Source of the DNA: Hydractinia symbiolongicarpus
Lineage: Eukaryota; Cnidaria; Hydrozoa; Anthoathecata; Hydractiniidae
Direction of reading: 5' to 3'
DNA length: 64,000 nucleotides
Assembly (NCBI RefSeq): GCF_029227915.1
Contig: NC_079884.1
Coordinates: 3,906,001 to 3,970,000, forward strand
The stretch's first letter is position 1, and each line of letters begins with the position of its first letter. Positions 46,916 to 58,425 of this stretch are shown here, one piece after another. Position numbers and translations under genes: made by a program. The notes beneath the pieces were generated by a model. The model was not told where the DNA came from. It saw only the letters and a program-made list of their open reading frames with translations, and did not search any database.

Positions 46916-47684
46916 ATGTTTCGCGATCGATTCACCTTCATTTTCGCGTTGGGAGGAAAACATATTGGAACGGAAGCAGAGGAAATTATTCTTCAACACG
47001 AAATTAATACCGACTGGAAATATTCCATCTATAAAAAAGATAAGCTATTCGACACAAGTGAGTACAACCTTGGAGAAAGAATATGGAGGTACAACGTCTA
47101 TACTTTAAGTATATTCCTGAGAACATTAGACACAAGTGAGTACAACGTTTATACTTTAAGTATATTCCTGAGAACAATAAAACTTTTTACTTTATTAGGT
47201 ATATTTTAGGTATAGGTATTAGGTATATTGTTTTATATTTATCTCAGAAAAAATAAACATCGTAAATCACAAGATTCAATTTGAAGACATAGACAACGGA
47301 AAAGGTAAAGAGCTGACATTCAACGGAACCTCATTTGTAATCTTGGACGCAAAATACATGGATTGTTGTCATGGTGTATTGAACGAAATATTTCTCACAA
47401 ACAAAAGCGAAACGAAGCATTGCGAAACAAAGTCAGTAACTGTTATGCATATCTTCCTAAATCCGAAAGCAATAGTGTTTAATTTAAAATGGAACCTTTT
47501 CCAACCGTTAAAGATAAAATGTTGCGTTGAAGAAGAAAATCTACAACGGTTGAATTATTTTTGCTCCTGTAGAATGCCATACTGTAGAAATAATAACAAT
47601 GAAGACAAGGATATGGTGGAACGCAACAAATGTCGGGAATGGTTCCACAGAAAAATGCGAAGACATGCCTCACTATGTTTTTAG
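46916..47684 (+). CDS. small cysteine-rich protein of unknown family (two exons, 192 aa)
   Basis: Exon 1 is 46916-47057 (47 codons plus one base; start AAAAATG). Exon 2 is 47248-47684, entered after TTTATCTCAG; together 579 nt. The N-terminus MFRDRFTFIFALGG is weakly hydrophobic, so a signal peptide is possible but not clear. Exon 2 holds most cysteines: DCCHG, KHCE, KCCVEE, FCSCRMPYC, KCREW and a final LCF. The tail is basic. Spacing suggests a disulfide-rich extracellular domain, but I recognise no family. The intron is short and contains a duplicated splice donor; if unspliced, the frame stays open for another 50 codons, so intron retention would yield a different, shorter product. Confidence 0.5.
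47051..47176 (+). repeat. 51-bp tandem duplication including a splice donor
   Basis: GACACAAGTGAGTACAAC occurs at 47051 and again at 47129. GTACAACGT(C/T)TATACTTTAAG and what follows occurs at 47089 and 47140, exactly 51 bp apart and nearly identical. Both copies of the donor (A|GTGAGT) look usable. Confidence 0.8.
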
Positions 47685-48208
47685 AAGGAGTTATTGCAAA
47701 ACTGGTTTTGTTCCAGTTGCAATAATTGACTTCAGCCTCACATTTAAACTAACTGTTATTATTTAGTTTTTTAATTTTAAAAACTAACTTTTTTTTTCCA
47801 TATCCCATATGACGGGGCCGTAATAAGCAAAGAAAGCCTGGGGATGAAATGTTAACGTATTTTCGAGTATTTTTGGCTGATTTGGATAACTGCTTTGCAG
47901 TATATATACTGGCTGACCTTGATTTATTATTTTTAGCACAATTTTGAACCTACCAATCGACTGTTGTAACTAATGTTTTCCTAAAAGGTGGCTATCACTA
48001 AAATATGTAGTGTTGGAGTCATCTGAGTTCTAAAAATAGGGTAAGTTTAGCTAGCAAAAAAAACCTCAAAAATTTAAAAAAAAATGATGTTCAGCTGTCC
48101 AGCCACCATGGTCTGTTGTTGATAATTTGTACCTACAGAAATGCTTGCACATGTGCATTCTTTGTAAACAAGTCATCTATAGCTACTTAGCTACTAGCTA
48201 GCTGGCTT
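47685..48208. other. intergenic, 3' flank of the cysteine-rich gene
   Basis: Contains a half-copy of the CCTGGGGATGA element end near 47837. No gene recognised. Confidence 0.35.
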
Positions 48209-48563
48209 AGATAGATAGATAGATGTGCATATTTTACATGGCTAGCCTCACAAATATCCAGGGATATACCTTGTCTATTATTTCCAGGAGGGGCCATGGC
48301 TTAGATGGAGAGTCCTAGAGTATTTAATGCTCATTTTGAGCTACGCAGACCCAATTAGTAGGGCCCACGCTCTACTAGACAACTCCCGGCAACATCCAAC
48401 GGCCCACACAGTGTGCCATCTCCCCAATTTCCCTCACATGGCTTGGGTTAACCCGGGGCTATGGTAAAATTCACTCGCCCATGTTGAATCGCCGTCAAGA
48501 GGAATCGAACCCCGGTCTCCCGCACAGAGTACGAAAGCTATAACCACTAATCTACGGCGCCAC
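48209..48563 (-). mobile_element. tRNA-derived SINE, full-length copy 6
   Basis: Minus orientation. It has GATA tail units at 48209-48224, an intact body, a perfect B box (inverse of GGAATCGAACC near 48500) and head end CGGCGCCAC at 48555-48563. It is one of the best-preserved copies. Confidence 0.85.
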
Positions 48564-48674
48564 TATACCCTGTCTATTATTTCCAGGAGGGGCCATGGCT
48601 TAGATGGAGAGTCCTAGAGTATTTAATGCTCATTTTGAGCTACGCAGACCCAATTAGTAGGGCCCACGCTCTAC
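48564..48674 (-). repeat. 111-bp duplicate of the SINE body
   Basis: 48564-48674 repeats 48265-48375 with the same length and almost no differences, joined directly to the SINE head. The TAGTAGGGCCCACGCTCTAC end, which is private to this SINE copy, is included, so it arose from this copy. Confidence 0.85.
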
Positions 48675-50131
48675 GTGGCTAGCTACTTCAACCACTAAGA
48701 AGTGCCCAGGGTATTCAGGAATCGTAACTAAATCCCAAGTTTGAGTTTTGCTATCCTTTCACATCTCGCTGGACTAAAAGACAATGCAGCTAGCAAAAAA
48801 AATAAACAATATAGTACGGAAGTTACCCAAGCCAAAGCAAAAACCAACCATTTTCCGCATACCAAAAATCCTTTCAATTAAATATAGGAACGCCAACGCG
48901 ACCAGTCATGAAGCGCTATTTTATTAAAAATAATCCGTTCTTGGGATAGCCCGCCCTATGCTGTGAGACAAGTTATACATGGCGCACCGTGACGAACAGT
49001 TTGTGCAAGCGCACTTTCCGCCCCACACGAAGGGGTGGTTTTCTACTTCTATCAAACGTAAGTTTAAGGACGTTTAGATTTTACCCCCCTTCTCAGACAC
49101 AAACGTGAAATAAAATGTTATATTATTATACAAGTATTGTCAATCTCTAAAATAAAAAGTATCCTAGATATTATGCGCTCCTGTAAAGTGTGTGTAGACC
49201 ACAAATCCTCGTTTAAAATCCTTTTCAACGATCTGAGAATCTATTCTTTACAGTAAAAAAAAAATACTTAAAAAACTGCCAAGGAATTTAACACTCTCCT
49301 TCTGTCTTCACATCTGACGGAGGCTTAGCGCCAAGAATTAGCACTAAGCAACCTCGTGCCCAGGGCATTTTGTCTTGTTGACTATGTTCTACCCTGTAAT
49401 AACGGCTCCAAAAGCCACAAGAACTTGGCCGTGATATCGGGATTCGGCGTAATAACCTGTGACACTTTTTTACTAGATCGCAAGACAGAATTGGTCTATT
49501 CTATATCCACGCACGCCTATTTGTGACCTCTATTTGTGACTCGCCTGCCTGTCAACACATTTACGATTCCCCAGAACAATTTTGACCATTTAAAGACATT
49601 GTGCATATCCTTTCGTTGACATACCTTCTTTGTCCTATATTATATACATTATTAAGTTCCTTTCTTGCATTTTTAAGCTCAAGGAGAACTACTTTTAGTT
49701 TTTTTTTCAAGAGTTAGTTGTAAAAACTTTTTGTTGATACCTGTTTGTTGTTATTTTTCTTCTCTTCTCGGTAGTACACGCTGTTTGATTTTAGTTCTTA
49801 CTTTGTCTGTCCTTTCTCTTTCTAAATTTGTATTTCGGTTGGGACACAGAGATGGCTTAATCCTGCTGTATGGAATAAATTATATGGTTTACTATTTGAA
49901 ACACTGTTCGATTTTTCTTTTGTATCCCAACAGTTTTCCGACTGTGCTTTGTAATTTGGTATGTCTTAAAGGTCGCATCCTCCTGTGTAGTTCAATCTAT
50001 TTTCATTTGCAATTGCATCGAATACGATAGTTGTGAAAAGTAATGAATAGAACCACAGTGCTCCAGGGCATCTTGTATATTTTCTGACATCAGGACGCGT
50101 TCGTCTGGACGTCCCGGTTATAGAAAAGAGA
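48675..50131. other. intergenic, no gene recognised
   Basis: Some GC-richer patches (about 48950-49080, 49290-49420) but no splice-bounded exon. An open frame at 49731-50030 is leucine- and serine-rich without domain features. Confidence 0.3.
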
Positions 50132-50190
50132 CATCTTGTAGTACAAACCCAACCTTGCTGGGAATAAGGTTAAGTTTGAACTACAAGATG
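50132..50190. ncRNA. hairpin shaped like a miRNA precursor (candidate)
   Basis: 59 nt fold on themselves. Pairs are CATCTTGTAGT with ACTACAAGATG (11 bp), an A/A mismatch, CAAAC with GTTTG (5 bp), a CC/AA mismatch, then AACCTT with AAGGTT (6 bp), and a 9-nt loop GCTGGGAAT. That is 22 pairs with two small symmetric bulges. The shape suits a pre-miRNA, but a decayed palindromic element would look the same. Either strand could be transcribed. Confidence 0.3.
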
Positions 50191-50916
50191 AAGATGATAG
50201 TAACTGCTGGATTTCCATTGAAACAACCATAAAAGGTTCTTGAATTAATTCGACTTAAAAATTTAAGGTTTGGTAAGCTTTTGGACTGTAAAGAAACCCA
50301 ACACTTCCCGATTGTGAAGCTATTGTCAGCTTGTCAACTGAGGGTGTAATAAGATACTAACATTTATTCACGTTGTGATTATTTGAAATCAAATTTGTGA
50401 TGGTAAATTCGATGCTAAACTAGAAAAAAACAAGTTTAAGAAACTGAGCTAACAGAGATTTAAGTTCCATTACAGAATGCTGCAGCTATTCCCTTTTACT
50501 TTTCTTTTGTAGAGGGTACTTCAATAAATTCTTTACTTAATAAGACATCCTATATTACTTTGAAAGTCTAGTGCACAACACCGACTGTGGTTAGACTCAT
50601 TCTGTACGCTATATCGATTGATGATTGTACCTTACATGTACACAAATATCTCAGTGTTAAAGTCAAACGGCTACTAATCGCAAAACATTTTTCATTTGCG
50701 TTCGTAACGTACAAAAATGGCGGAAAATTAACTCCTGGTTATTGTAAATAGTGAAATTCACGTGCTTCTATCTCCAACGTGTTTTCTTTCTGACTCTCAT
50801 ATTTACATTACGTATATTATGCATTGTCTCGATTGTTTAACTGTACAATATCTTCCCCTTAATTATTCAAATGCTAGGGATCATCATGGTAACATCTTGG
50901 CTTATTAAGTGTTCGT
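50191..50916. other. intergenic, no gene recognised
   Basis: No LTR or primer-binding site seen next to the integrase fragment that follows. Confidence 0.3.
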
Positions 50917-51676
50917 CTAGGGTACGTTTTTTGTTGGTTTTGATTGTTGTTGGGGATCATACATAGTTTGTTCTATTTGTGCTGTTCGCAGTCTTTTATT
51001 TAAGTTGCGCATAAAGTTTTCGACAACTGCATTCTTTTTTGGGTGCAGAGGCGTAATTCTATGATGTTTTATGCCATTTACGGTCATGAAGTCTTTGAAT
51101 TTGTGATTGGGAAATGGTGGGCTTTTATCGGTTATAACTTTAAAAGGTATTCCATGCGTTAAAAATATTTTAGTTAGCAGTTCAATAATCTGTTGTGCAG
51201 CAGTACTATTCGTAATTTCTACTTCTGGATATCTTGATATTTGATCTATGACTCTAGTAGTCATAAACACTTCCCATTACGTAACGTCCCTAGGAAGTCA
51301 ATATTTAGTGTATGCCAGACGTCCGGTGGTAACGTTGAAGGTTGCATAGGTGGTGGTGTATTTTGTTTGATTGTTGCAGCACATGGTATGTATTTGTTCC
51401 ATAAATTTTCTACTTTTTCATCCACAACAGGAAAATAAATGTTATTACGTAATAAAGCTTTTGTTTTGCTAATACCAAGATGATTTTCGTGTGCTATTGC
51501 GAGTATCCTTTGACGGAATACTTGGGGTATTATGATGCGGTTGCGACGTAAAATGACATGTTGGTTATCTATTATTGTAAGTTCGTTGGAAAAATCACGG
51601 TAAGTTTTCAATTCCTGTAGATTTGCCTTTTCAAAAACATTATCTTTTTGTTCTAATTTGTACCAATCATTGTTCT

Positions 51677-51721
51677 TTATTAATTTTGTCAATACTTGCA
51701 AAGTATTGACAAAATTAATAA
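51677..51721. repeat. perfect 21-bp hairpin, 3-nt loop
   Basis: Arms 51677-51697 and 51701-51721 are exact reverse complements around GCA. It sits in the 5' part of the integrase relic's reading frame. Confidence 0.85.
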
Positions 51722-51785
51722 CAGTATTTCTCTGTAGTAGAGCGTATTTCTCTGTAGTAGAGTGTATTTCTCTACAATCGTTCAA
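51714..51785 (-). repeat. CTCTACTACAGAGAAATACG repeats, inverted cluster
   Basis: About three units of a 20-bp word read on the minus strand. The same word appears in plus orientation at 52170-52300. Confidence 0.7.
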
Positions 51786-52011
51786 TATATATTAACAATT
51801 GCTTCACAAAAAACGGATTCTTCTATATTCGAAAGCATAACAGATTAATCCTTAACGAAGACGGTGTGATACATATTTGCCTAAACTTTGTTCCGGCATA
51901 TGTTAACAAGTTTTAATGTTGTGAAACAAAAAACGGTTTCGTTCAACCAAGAGATAATCGGTACATACAAAAGTATTCAGGACTTAATTCATCAAAACAA
52001 GACAAGTATAT

Positions 52012-52046
52012 GTATAAGTATAAGTATAAGTATAAGTATAAGTATA
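52012..52046. repeat. (GTATAA)n microsatellite
   Basis: About six perfect hexamer units. Confidence 0.9.
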
Positions 52047-52169
52047 TACAAGATTTCATTCAGATCATTTTCCGGCCAAAATTAAGGGAAACAAGAGAAA
52101 CATGGAGCGCTTAACTGATAATGCCATAGTGCCGACTTCGGTGATTTTTGTTCTGAAATTTTATTTTAT

Positions 52170-52310
52170 TATACGCTCTACTACAAGCTACTACACTCTA
52201 CTACAGAGAAATACGCTCTACTACGCCCTACTACAGAAAATAACGTACTGCTACACATCACTGCGAAAAATTACGCTTTACTACATTGTACTGCAAGGAA
52301 AGAAAGGGCT
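52170..52310 (+). repeat. CTCTACTACAGAGAAATACG-type tandem repeats
   Basis: Six or seven diverging units of about 20 bp: CTCTACTACAAG, CTCTACTACAGAGAAATACG, CCCTACTACAGAAAATAACG, CTGCTACACATCACTGCG and so on. Inverse partner of 51714-51785. Confidence 0.7.
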
Positions 52311-54193
52311 TGCTACACTCGACAACAGACATTGATGAGCGTCACTCTACATTGTGCTTTATGGAGAATAGTACATCATTATCTCCACAAGGCTTGGGAA
52401 TGCACATAGGTCTAACTTGAATATGTTATCTCCTTCATATTCAGGAAGTAATACGTGGACGACTTACCCATTTTTGCGGCTGGTTGGTCAAAAGCATAAT
52501 GGCGCCTTAGCAGCGGGCACGTTTTACGTTGTGTGTTGTGTGTCCATCTGCTGCGTAGTTTTTCCTGATCTTTCTGGTATCTCTTGTCTCAATTAGTGTC
52601 TTTTTGTGTTTTGAAATACCATATATTTCAACTAACACTGAGTGTTAGCAGGAAACTTTTTCCAGTGCAGAATTTTATAGGTGGATTTTTTGTTTCAAAA
52701 ATATTCTAGCTAGCTATAAATCTGTTGTCCGTGTGCCTGCTGCGCAAATCTGCCAACTGTTGTAGGCATTTGTAAGTTATCTGTACAATCTTGAAGTAAA
52801 CATCACAATTAGCTACTGTAGCTAGCAACAAACAAGCAAGAATAAATAAAAAATACAATTAAAAAGACACATGCAACTATCCTCCCCATTCATTCCTACA
52901 ATTTATTTTATCATGCACACTGAACTGTGATTGCCTAGGTATAAATTAATAAAAAAATTATATAAACATTAGAAAATAATGTTCCGTACATTGCTGTTAT
53001 AGACAATCTGTGATAATTATTATATTCCTTATTATTATTTCTGCAATCAGACACACAAGGAAGTTCAGACTGAGAGATTCGCTAGTTCAGACACTTCACA
53101 AGTTTAAAACTCCCACTTGTCCCTAGCATGAAAAAAAAATAATGCCACAGTACTAAAAAACAAACAAAAAATATGCTTGTTGTTCCAACTATACATTCTG
53201 TTAAGCTACTATCGACTTCACCCGTAGAACAACTAATTACGTTATAGTCGCTTTATTTCCAAAAACCCATTTTCCAATAAAAATATAGAATGCAAAAGAA
53301 TTTTATGTTATTCACGTTCCATTGCGACAATCACGATTAATGGTGACGATCGCGATAGCATTGTTATTTTTTAAAACATCACAACTATCGCAAAGTTCTT
53401 TGTTAACATTTTTTTCTATTGTGATGGTCGCGCATGATACCTACTGACGATGTTGGTGTCCTTATTCCAGTACTGTAATTTTAATTTTTCCTAATGAATA
53501 GGAAACATGTGCAAAACAATTAGTAATTGGCAAAATGATTTGAAACTATTTTGAAACGAATTGAAAGAAAAAAAATTTTCTGTAATTTTTTTTTAAAAAT
53601 TCATTTCAAAATCGTATATTGATCGTTTAAAATAAAATATTATACAATCTGACCATTTTGGGAGAGGTGTGTCATCGCATGCGCATGCCCCCACACAAGC
53701 GCAGATTTGTTTAGTCGTGCGATTAATCGAACTTGTAAATTTTGTTTTCTTTACGTCTGCGAAAAAGGCGAAATATGAAGTCAGCGAGTGATTTAAGAAG
53801 GCTTTACAACCCTTTCGTTACTTAAGGACAATATCAGACACTGATTTGGATATCACAAATTATAAAATTTCCTTATAATTTGTTTATAAATCTGCCACTG
53901 TCTTTGTTCGTCAAAAGCTAATTTGATCAAAATACCAAAAAAACCTGTTGTGGTACATGATTTTGATGAAAAAGTAACATTGTTAGTAATTTATCATTTT
54001 TTTGGTTATTCTTGCGCTTTCAATCTCCTTATCCTATTTAAAGCACTCTTTAATGGTGTATTGACTAAAAAAAAATTTCAGGACACAAATTTATCAGAGT
54101 ATTTGAACAATATACTGATAAATTTTTAACAAACCAAAATTTTTAAAATGTGATAATGATAATCATTTTTTAATTAGATAAATGTATTTTGTA
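52311..54193. other. intergenic, no gene recognised
   Basis: AT-rich. I see no exon, no element termini and no RNA gene. Confidence 0.3.
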
Positions 54194-57100
54194 ATCATCA
54201 TCATCATCATTCTCAGCTTAACGTCTGTTTTCCATGCTAGCATGGGTTGGACGGGGTATATTAATGACCCTCTTCCAATCTGATCTAGACTGTGTTAGAT
54301 TTAAACTCAACTTCCTCTCTATCAAGTCTGTCCTTATAACCTCCTGCCAAGTCTTTCTCGGTCTGCCTCTGGGCTTTGCCCCAGGAACTATCAAGTCTCT
54401 ACACTTTCTTACCCAATTATCCTCCTCCATTCTTTCCAAGTGCCCCAGCCAATTCAATCTTCTTATCTGGATAACATCTTTAATTCTACGGAACTTAGCC
54501 TGCTTCTTAGCTCATCTGAACTCTTTCTGTCTCTCAGACTGGCATTACACATCCACCTAACAATTCTCTTATCATTCCTTTCTAAACGGTCAAGATCTTC
54601 CTGCTTCACTGCCCATGTCTCACTACCGTACAACATAACACTTCTTACACAGGCCTCATACAACCTACCTTTTACCTCAATTGACAGGACTCTGCTAGTC
54701 AATAAAGGAAGTAACTCTCTAAACTTTTTCCAAGCAGAACCTATCCTGCAAGTAACACTTCTTCCAACACCCCCTTCACTGCCCAACATATCACCTAAGT
54801 AACGAAGTTCTTTACCATCTCTAACGAGCCACTGTTGTACATCATTAAAGCTGGAAATACTTCATTCTCTATAATCTCACCTTTGCAACGCTTGCATACA
54901 AACTGCATGTCAGCTCTTAACCTTCCACTAATACTACTGCACTTCTTATGTACCCAATGCTTGCAAGTCTGACAAAAAATTGAGTTACTACCAACCCCTT
55001 TCCTGCAAACTCCACAAGGCCACTTTCCAACTACAAGGTCACACTTGGCTGCAATGCTACTTATCATGACTTTAGACTTTGCTGTGTTTACCTTCAGCCC
55101 TTTCTCTTCTAGTCCTTTCTTCCACTTCTCAAACTTTTCAACTAATTCTTCCATCGACTCTGCTATGAGAACCAAATCATCTGCATACAATAACTCCCAT
55201 GGACAACCTGTTCTGAACTCCATCGACAGCGCTTCTAAGACTAGAATAAACAACAAAGGACTAAGTACAGAACCCTGATGTACACCAACATTTACACTAA
55301 ATTCATCACTAAGTGAATCGTTAATCCTGACACGACTTCTAGCATTGCTGTACATAGACTGTACCATCGTAACTAGCCACTCATCCACACCTAATTTTCT
55401 CATAGCCCACCAAATAACTTTACGTTGCACTCTATCAAAAGCTTTCTCCAAATCTACAAAGGCAAAATAGAGATTCTTTCTCTTTCCTAAATACTTTTCC
55501 TGAAGCTGTCTGAGTAAAAATATTGCATCTGTAGTGCCACGCCCTGGAACAAAACCAAATTGCATCTTATCTATATCAATTCTTTCTCTAAGTAACTTAT
55601 CAATCACTCTTTCAATAACTTTCATTACTTGATCAACCAACTTCAAACCTCTATAGTTACCCCTTTCTAATGCATCACCCTTTCCCTTGAAACAATTCAC
55701 TATTACACTCGACTGCCACTCACTGGTAATAATATCATCCTTTATAATCTGGTTAGCAAGACTTGTAATAAGCTCAACTCCGATATATCCAGATGCTTTT
55801 ACCATCTCTGCAACAATACCTGATACTCCTGCAGCCTTGCCAATCTTCAATTTCCTAATAGCCTCCACTACCCATTATGTCTTGATCTGCATAGCTGGCC
55901 CTTTTACGACATCATCATAAGACAAATTATCCTCGTCCCAATCAAACTCAGTGTTAAGCAACCTCTGATAATGATTCTTCCAAGCTACCCTTTTCTCCTC
56001 CTCTGTGCTAGCCAAAACACCATCATCATTACGTATACACTTCTCACCTACAATATCTTGATTAGTCTTCTTCATTTGCTTTGCTATCTTGAATACCTCA
56101 TTGCGCTGGTCTTCCCTTCTTAACACATCTGCAAATCTGTTTCTCTCTGCTTCTGATTTTGCCTTATACACTGCTGTACGAGCGCGACGCTTAGCTTCTA
56201 AGTAAATATTTTTACTACCACCTGACTTCCACTCTTTCCAAAGTTTCCTCTTTTCCTTTATACACTGGTCAACCTCATTATTCCACCACCAGGTCTGTCT
56301 ATGTCTAGCTGGTCCTTTCGTTCATCCACAGGTATCATCTGAAGCTTCTAGAAGACAATTCTTCAAAGTAGTCCAAGTACTTTCAACATTGTCACTATCA
56401 CATTGACTATTGTAGGCTAACTGCTGAACTTTTGCACTAAATTGTCTTGCTACAATCTCTTCCTTCAGCTTCCAGACTTTTCGACGGGGCCTGTACTTTC
56501 CCTTGGCTTCTTTAACACTCTTCAAGATAATATCACAAACCAGCAACCTATGCTGGGAAACACACTCTTCCCCCGATATAACTTTCACGTCCTTCACCAC
56601 TTTCTTGTCTGACTTTCTAGCCAGGAAGTAATCTATCTGTGTCTTACAACCACCTGACTCATATGTTATCAGCCTACTCTGTCTCTTACTGAATGATGTG
56701 TTGCAAACCACCATGTCCGTTGCCATTCCAAACTCAAGCAATCTCTCCCCTTCCTTATTTCTGCTCCCAAATCCATAGCCTCCATGCACACCTCTATAAC
56801 CTTCAGATGACTTCCCAACATGACCATTAAAGTCGCTGCCCACCATGACAAGTTCAGTGTCTCCAACTTTGATGTGACTGCTATTAACTCATCATAAAAC
56901 TTATCTTTATCTTCCTCACTGTGTCCACACTGTGGAGCATAAACTGACAGAAAAGTGACAATCCTATTACCTATCAAAAACTTTATCACTATAATACGAC
57001 TATTAACACGCATAAAATCTATTACTTTTTCTACCCACTTCTCTGCAACGAATATGCCAACTCCTCCATATCCATCACTATTACCAATCCAAAAAAGCTT

Positions 57101-57590
57101 ATACCTTGCCCTCCTACCTTCCATAAATCTCACTGAAGCTCCTCTCCACCTAACTTCCTGAACACAACACATATCAACAGATCTACGTTCTAACATTTCA
57201 ACTACTTCACATGCTCTACCTCTCAGAGTACCAACATTTACGCTAGCCATCCTCAACCTAGTGTTATCTACCTTGTGATGTGATAGCTGGGTAACGGTCT
57301 GACGATGCTCACATCTGTGCGCGACACCTTCACTCCTTAGAGTTCCAGCCCCGTTTACGCAGTTTGTCTGATCAACTATTCTTACGGCCATTAATAAAGA
57401 GTTTTGGCAGTGTTTTACAGCTGGATGCCCTTCCTAGCGCCAACCGTTCACAGACCGGACTGGGTGTTTTTTAAAGTGACACCATCACTATGTGGCATTT
57501 CATGGGACTTCCACAATCGCCCCTTTAAACTAAGGTATGGTGGAGGACGTTCAACTCCTCTCTTGTCTCTTAAGGAGACCCTTAAAGTAA
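54194..57590 (-). mobile_element. RTE-type non-LTR retrotransposon, inactivated
   Basis: Read on the minus strand from about 57590. A 5' leader carries AAGGGCATCCAGCTGTAAAA near 57430. Then comes an APE-type endonuclease (LRMASVNVGTLRG, VQEVRWRG, GGVGIFVAEKW, SDFNGHVG, TQIDYFLAR). Next is reverse transcriptase (KAAGVSGI, FVDLEKAFDRV, HQGSVLSPLLF and catalytic YADDLVLIAES). A PHD-like zinc finger follows (CGVCRKGVG, CQTCKHWVHKKC, CKRC), then MLYGSETWAVK and PRGRPRKTW. It ends in (ATG/ATC)n at 54194-54211. Lesions are a frameshift near 56860, TGG to TGA near 56320, TAA at 55875-55877, a frameshift near 54810 and one near 54480. The endonuclease resembles the CFDP2-like type, which points to the RTE clade. 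Confidence 0.85.
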
Positions 57591-58425
57591 AGATCATTAA
57601 AATCATATCAAGTCTTATTTAATAATGCCTAAACACAATTTTCAGGGGGTATAATGATAAAGTCAAAAGGAATTTTTGTAAATTTTTTTTGCTATTTCCT
57701 TGAATGAATGACTTATATAAAAGTACGGTCCTATAATAGTCCATTATTTTTGTCCCAATTCTGTGAGAGCCATTAAAAATGCCTGTATAATTTATGATTA
57801 ATGGTTGCAATATTTGGCAACTTGTTTCAGATGTAGCCAAAGATACCTTGGACTATAATTGTCTAAATATTGTCTACATCATTTGTCTTTTTTTATTTTG
57901 CCAAAAAGGTATATATATATGTGATATATATCCTACATCTCCACTCGTAACTAGGCTTGAGAAGGTCATAATATTGAAATATTTGCTGGAACAGATGTTG
58001 AAAACTATTTTGACTTTAATGGTATAAGGTAGTACAATTGCACGAGCATGCTTTGGCACATGCTTAAAATCAGTTTACTCACATAATATGTTTTTTTCTT
58101 GGATGCACCCCTTCATAATTCTTCAGCACACCTATTTTTCCTAATTAAGGGAAAAGATTATTTTAATTTTTTTTCAATGGTGAGCAAAAAAGTTTTGCAT
58201 GTGCATAAAGTGAATGATAGTATGGTTTATATTCTGGCAAATTGAAACATTTTTTTCTTCGAAAAATATGTTTGTCTGACACAACTATTATCTTGTCTGG
58301 AAAATGCGAAATAGCAATCCAGGTTGCGTTAGACAGGCAGTTGGCTTTACAGGTAGGCAGTTTAGCAGGTGTGACTGTAATTCCAAAAATGGATTTTCTT
58401 TTAGAAAAGCAAAGATAACATTAAA
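57591..58425. other. intergenic, 5' flank of RPB3
   Basis: GGATTTTCTTTTAG at 58392-58405 is a good acceptor 20 bp before the ATG, so a 5' UTR intron is likely. Confidence 0.4.

Larger units (their letters stand above)
50917..51785 (-). pseudogene. Ty3/Gypsy-type retrotransposon integrase fragment, frameshifted
   Basis: Two overlapping minus-strand frames (51261-51785 and 50917-51270) together span an integrase. The first has an HHCC-like finger (HENHLG then YIPCAAT, where the last cysteine is lost) and the first catalytic aspartate in NIDFLG. A stop at 51261-51263 and a frame change break it. The second has the next aspartate (VITDKSPPF) and the glutamate in AVVENFM, with GIKHHRITPLHP between. 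No gag, protease, reverse transcriptase or LTRs are present in the window, so it is an isolated dead fragment. Confidence 0.75.

Noticed and set aside
49731-50030. 99-codon open frame
   Set aside because: Leucine- and serine-rich without domain, splice context or conserved features; likely chance.
52102-52335. 77-codon frame with TLYYxLLQ repeats
   Set aside because: It is a translation of the 20-bp tandem repeat.
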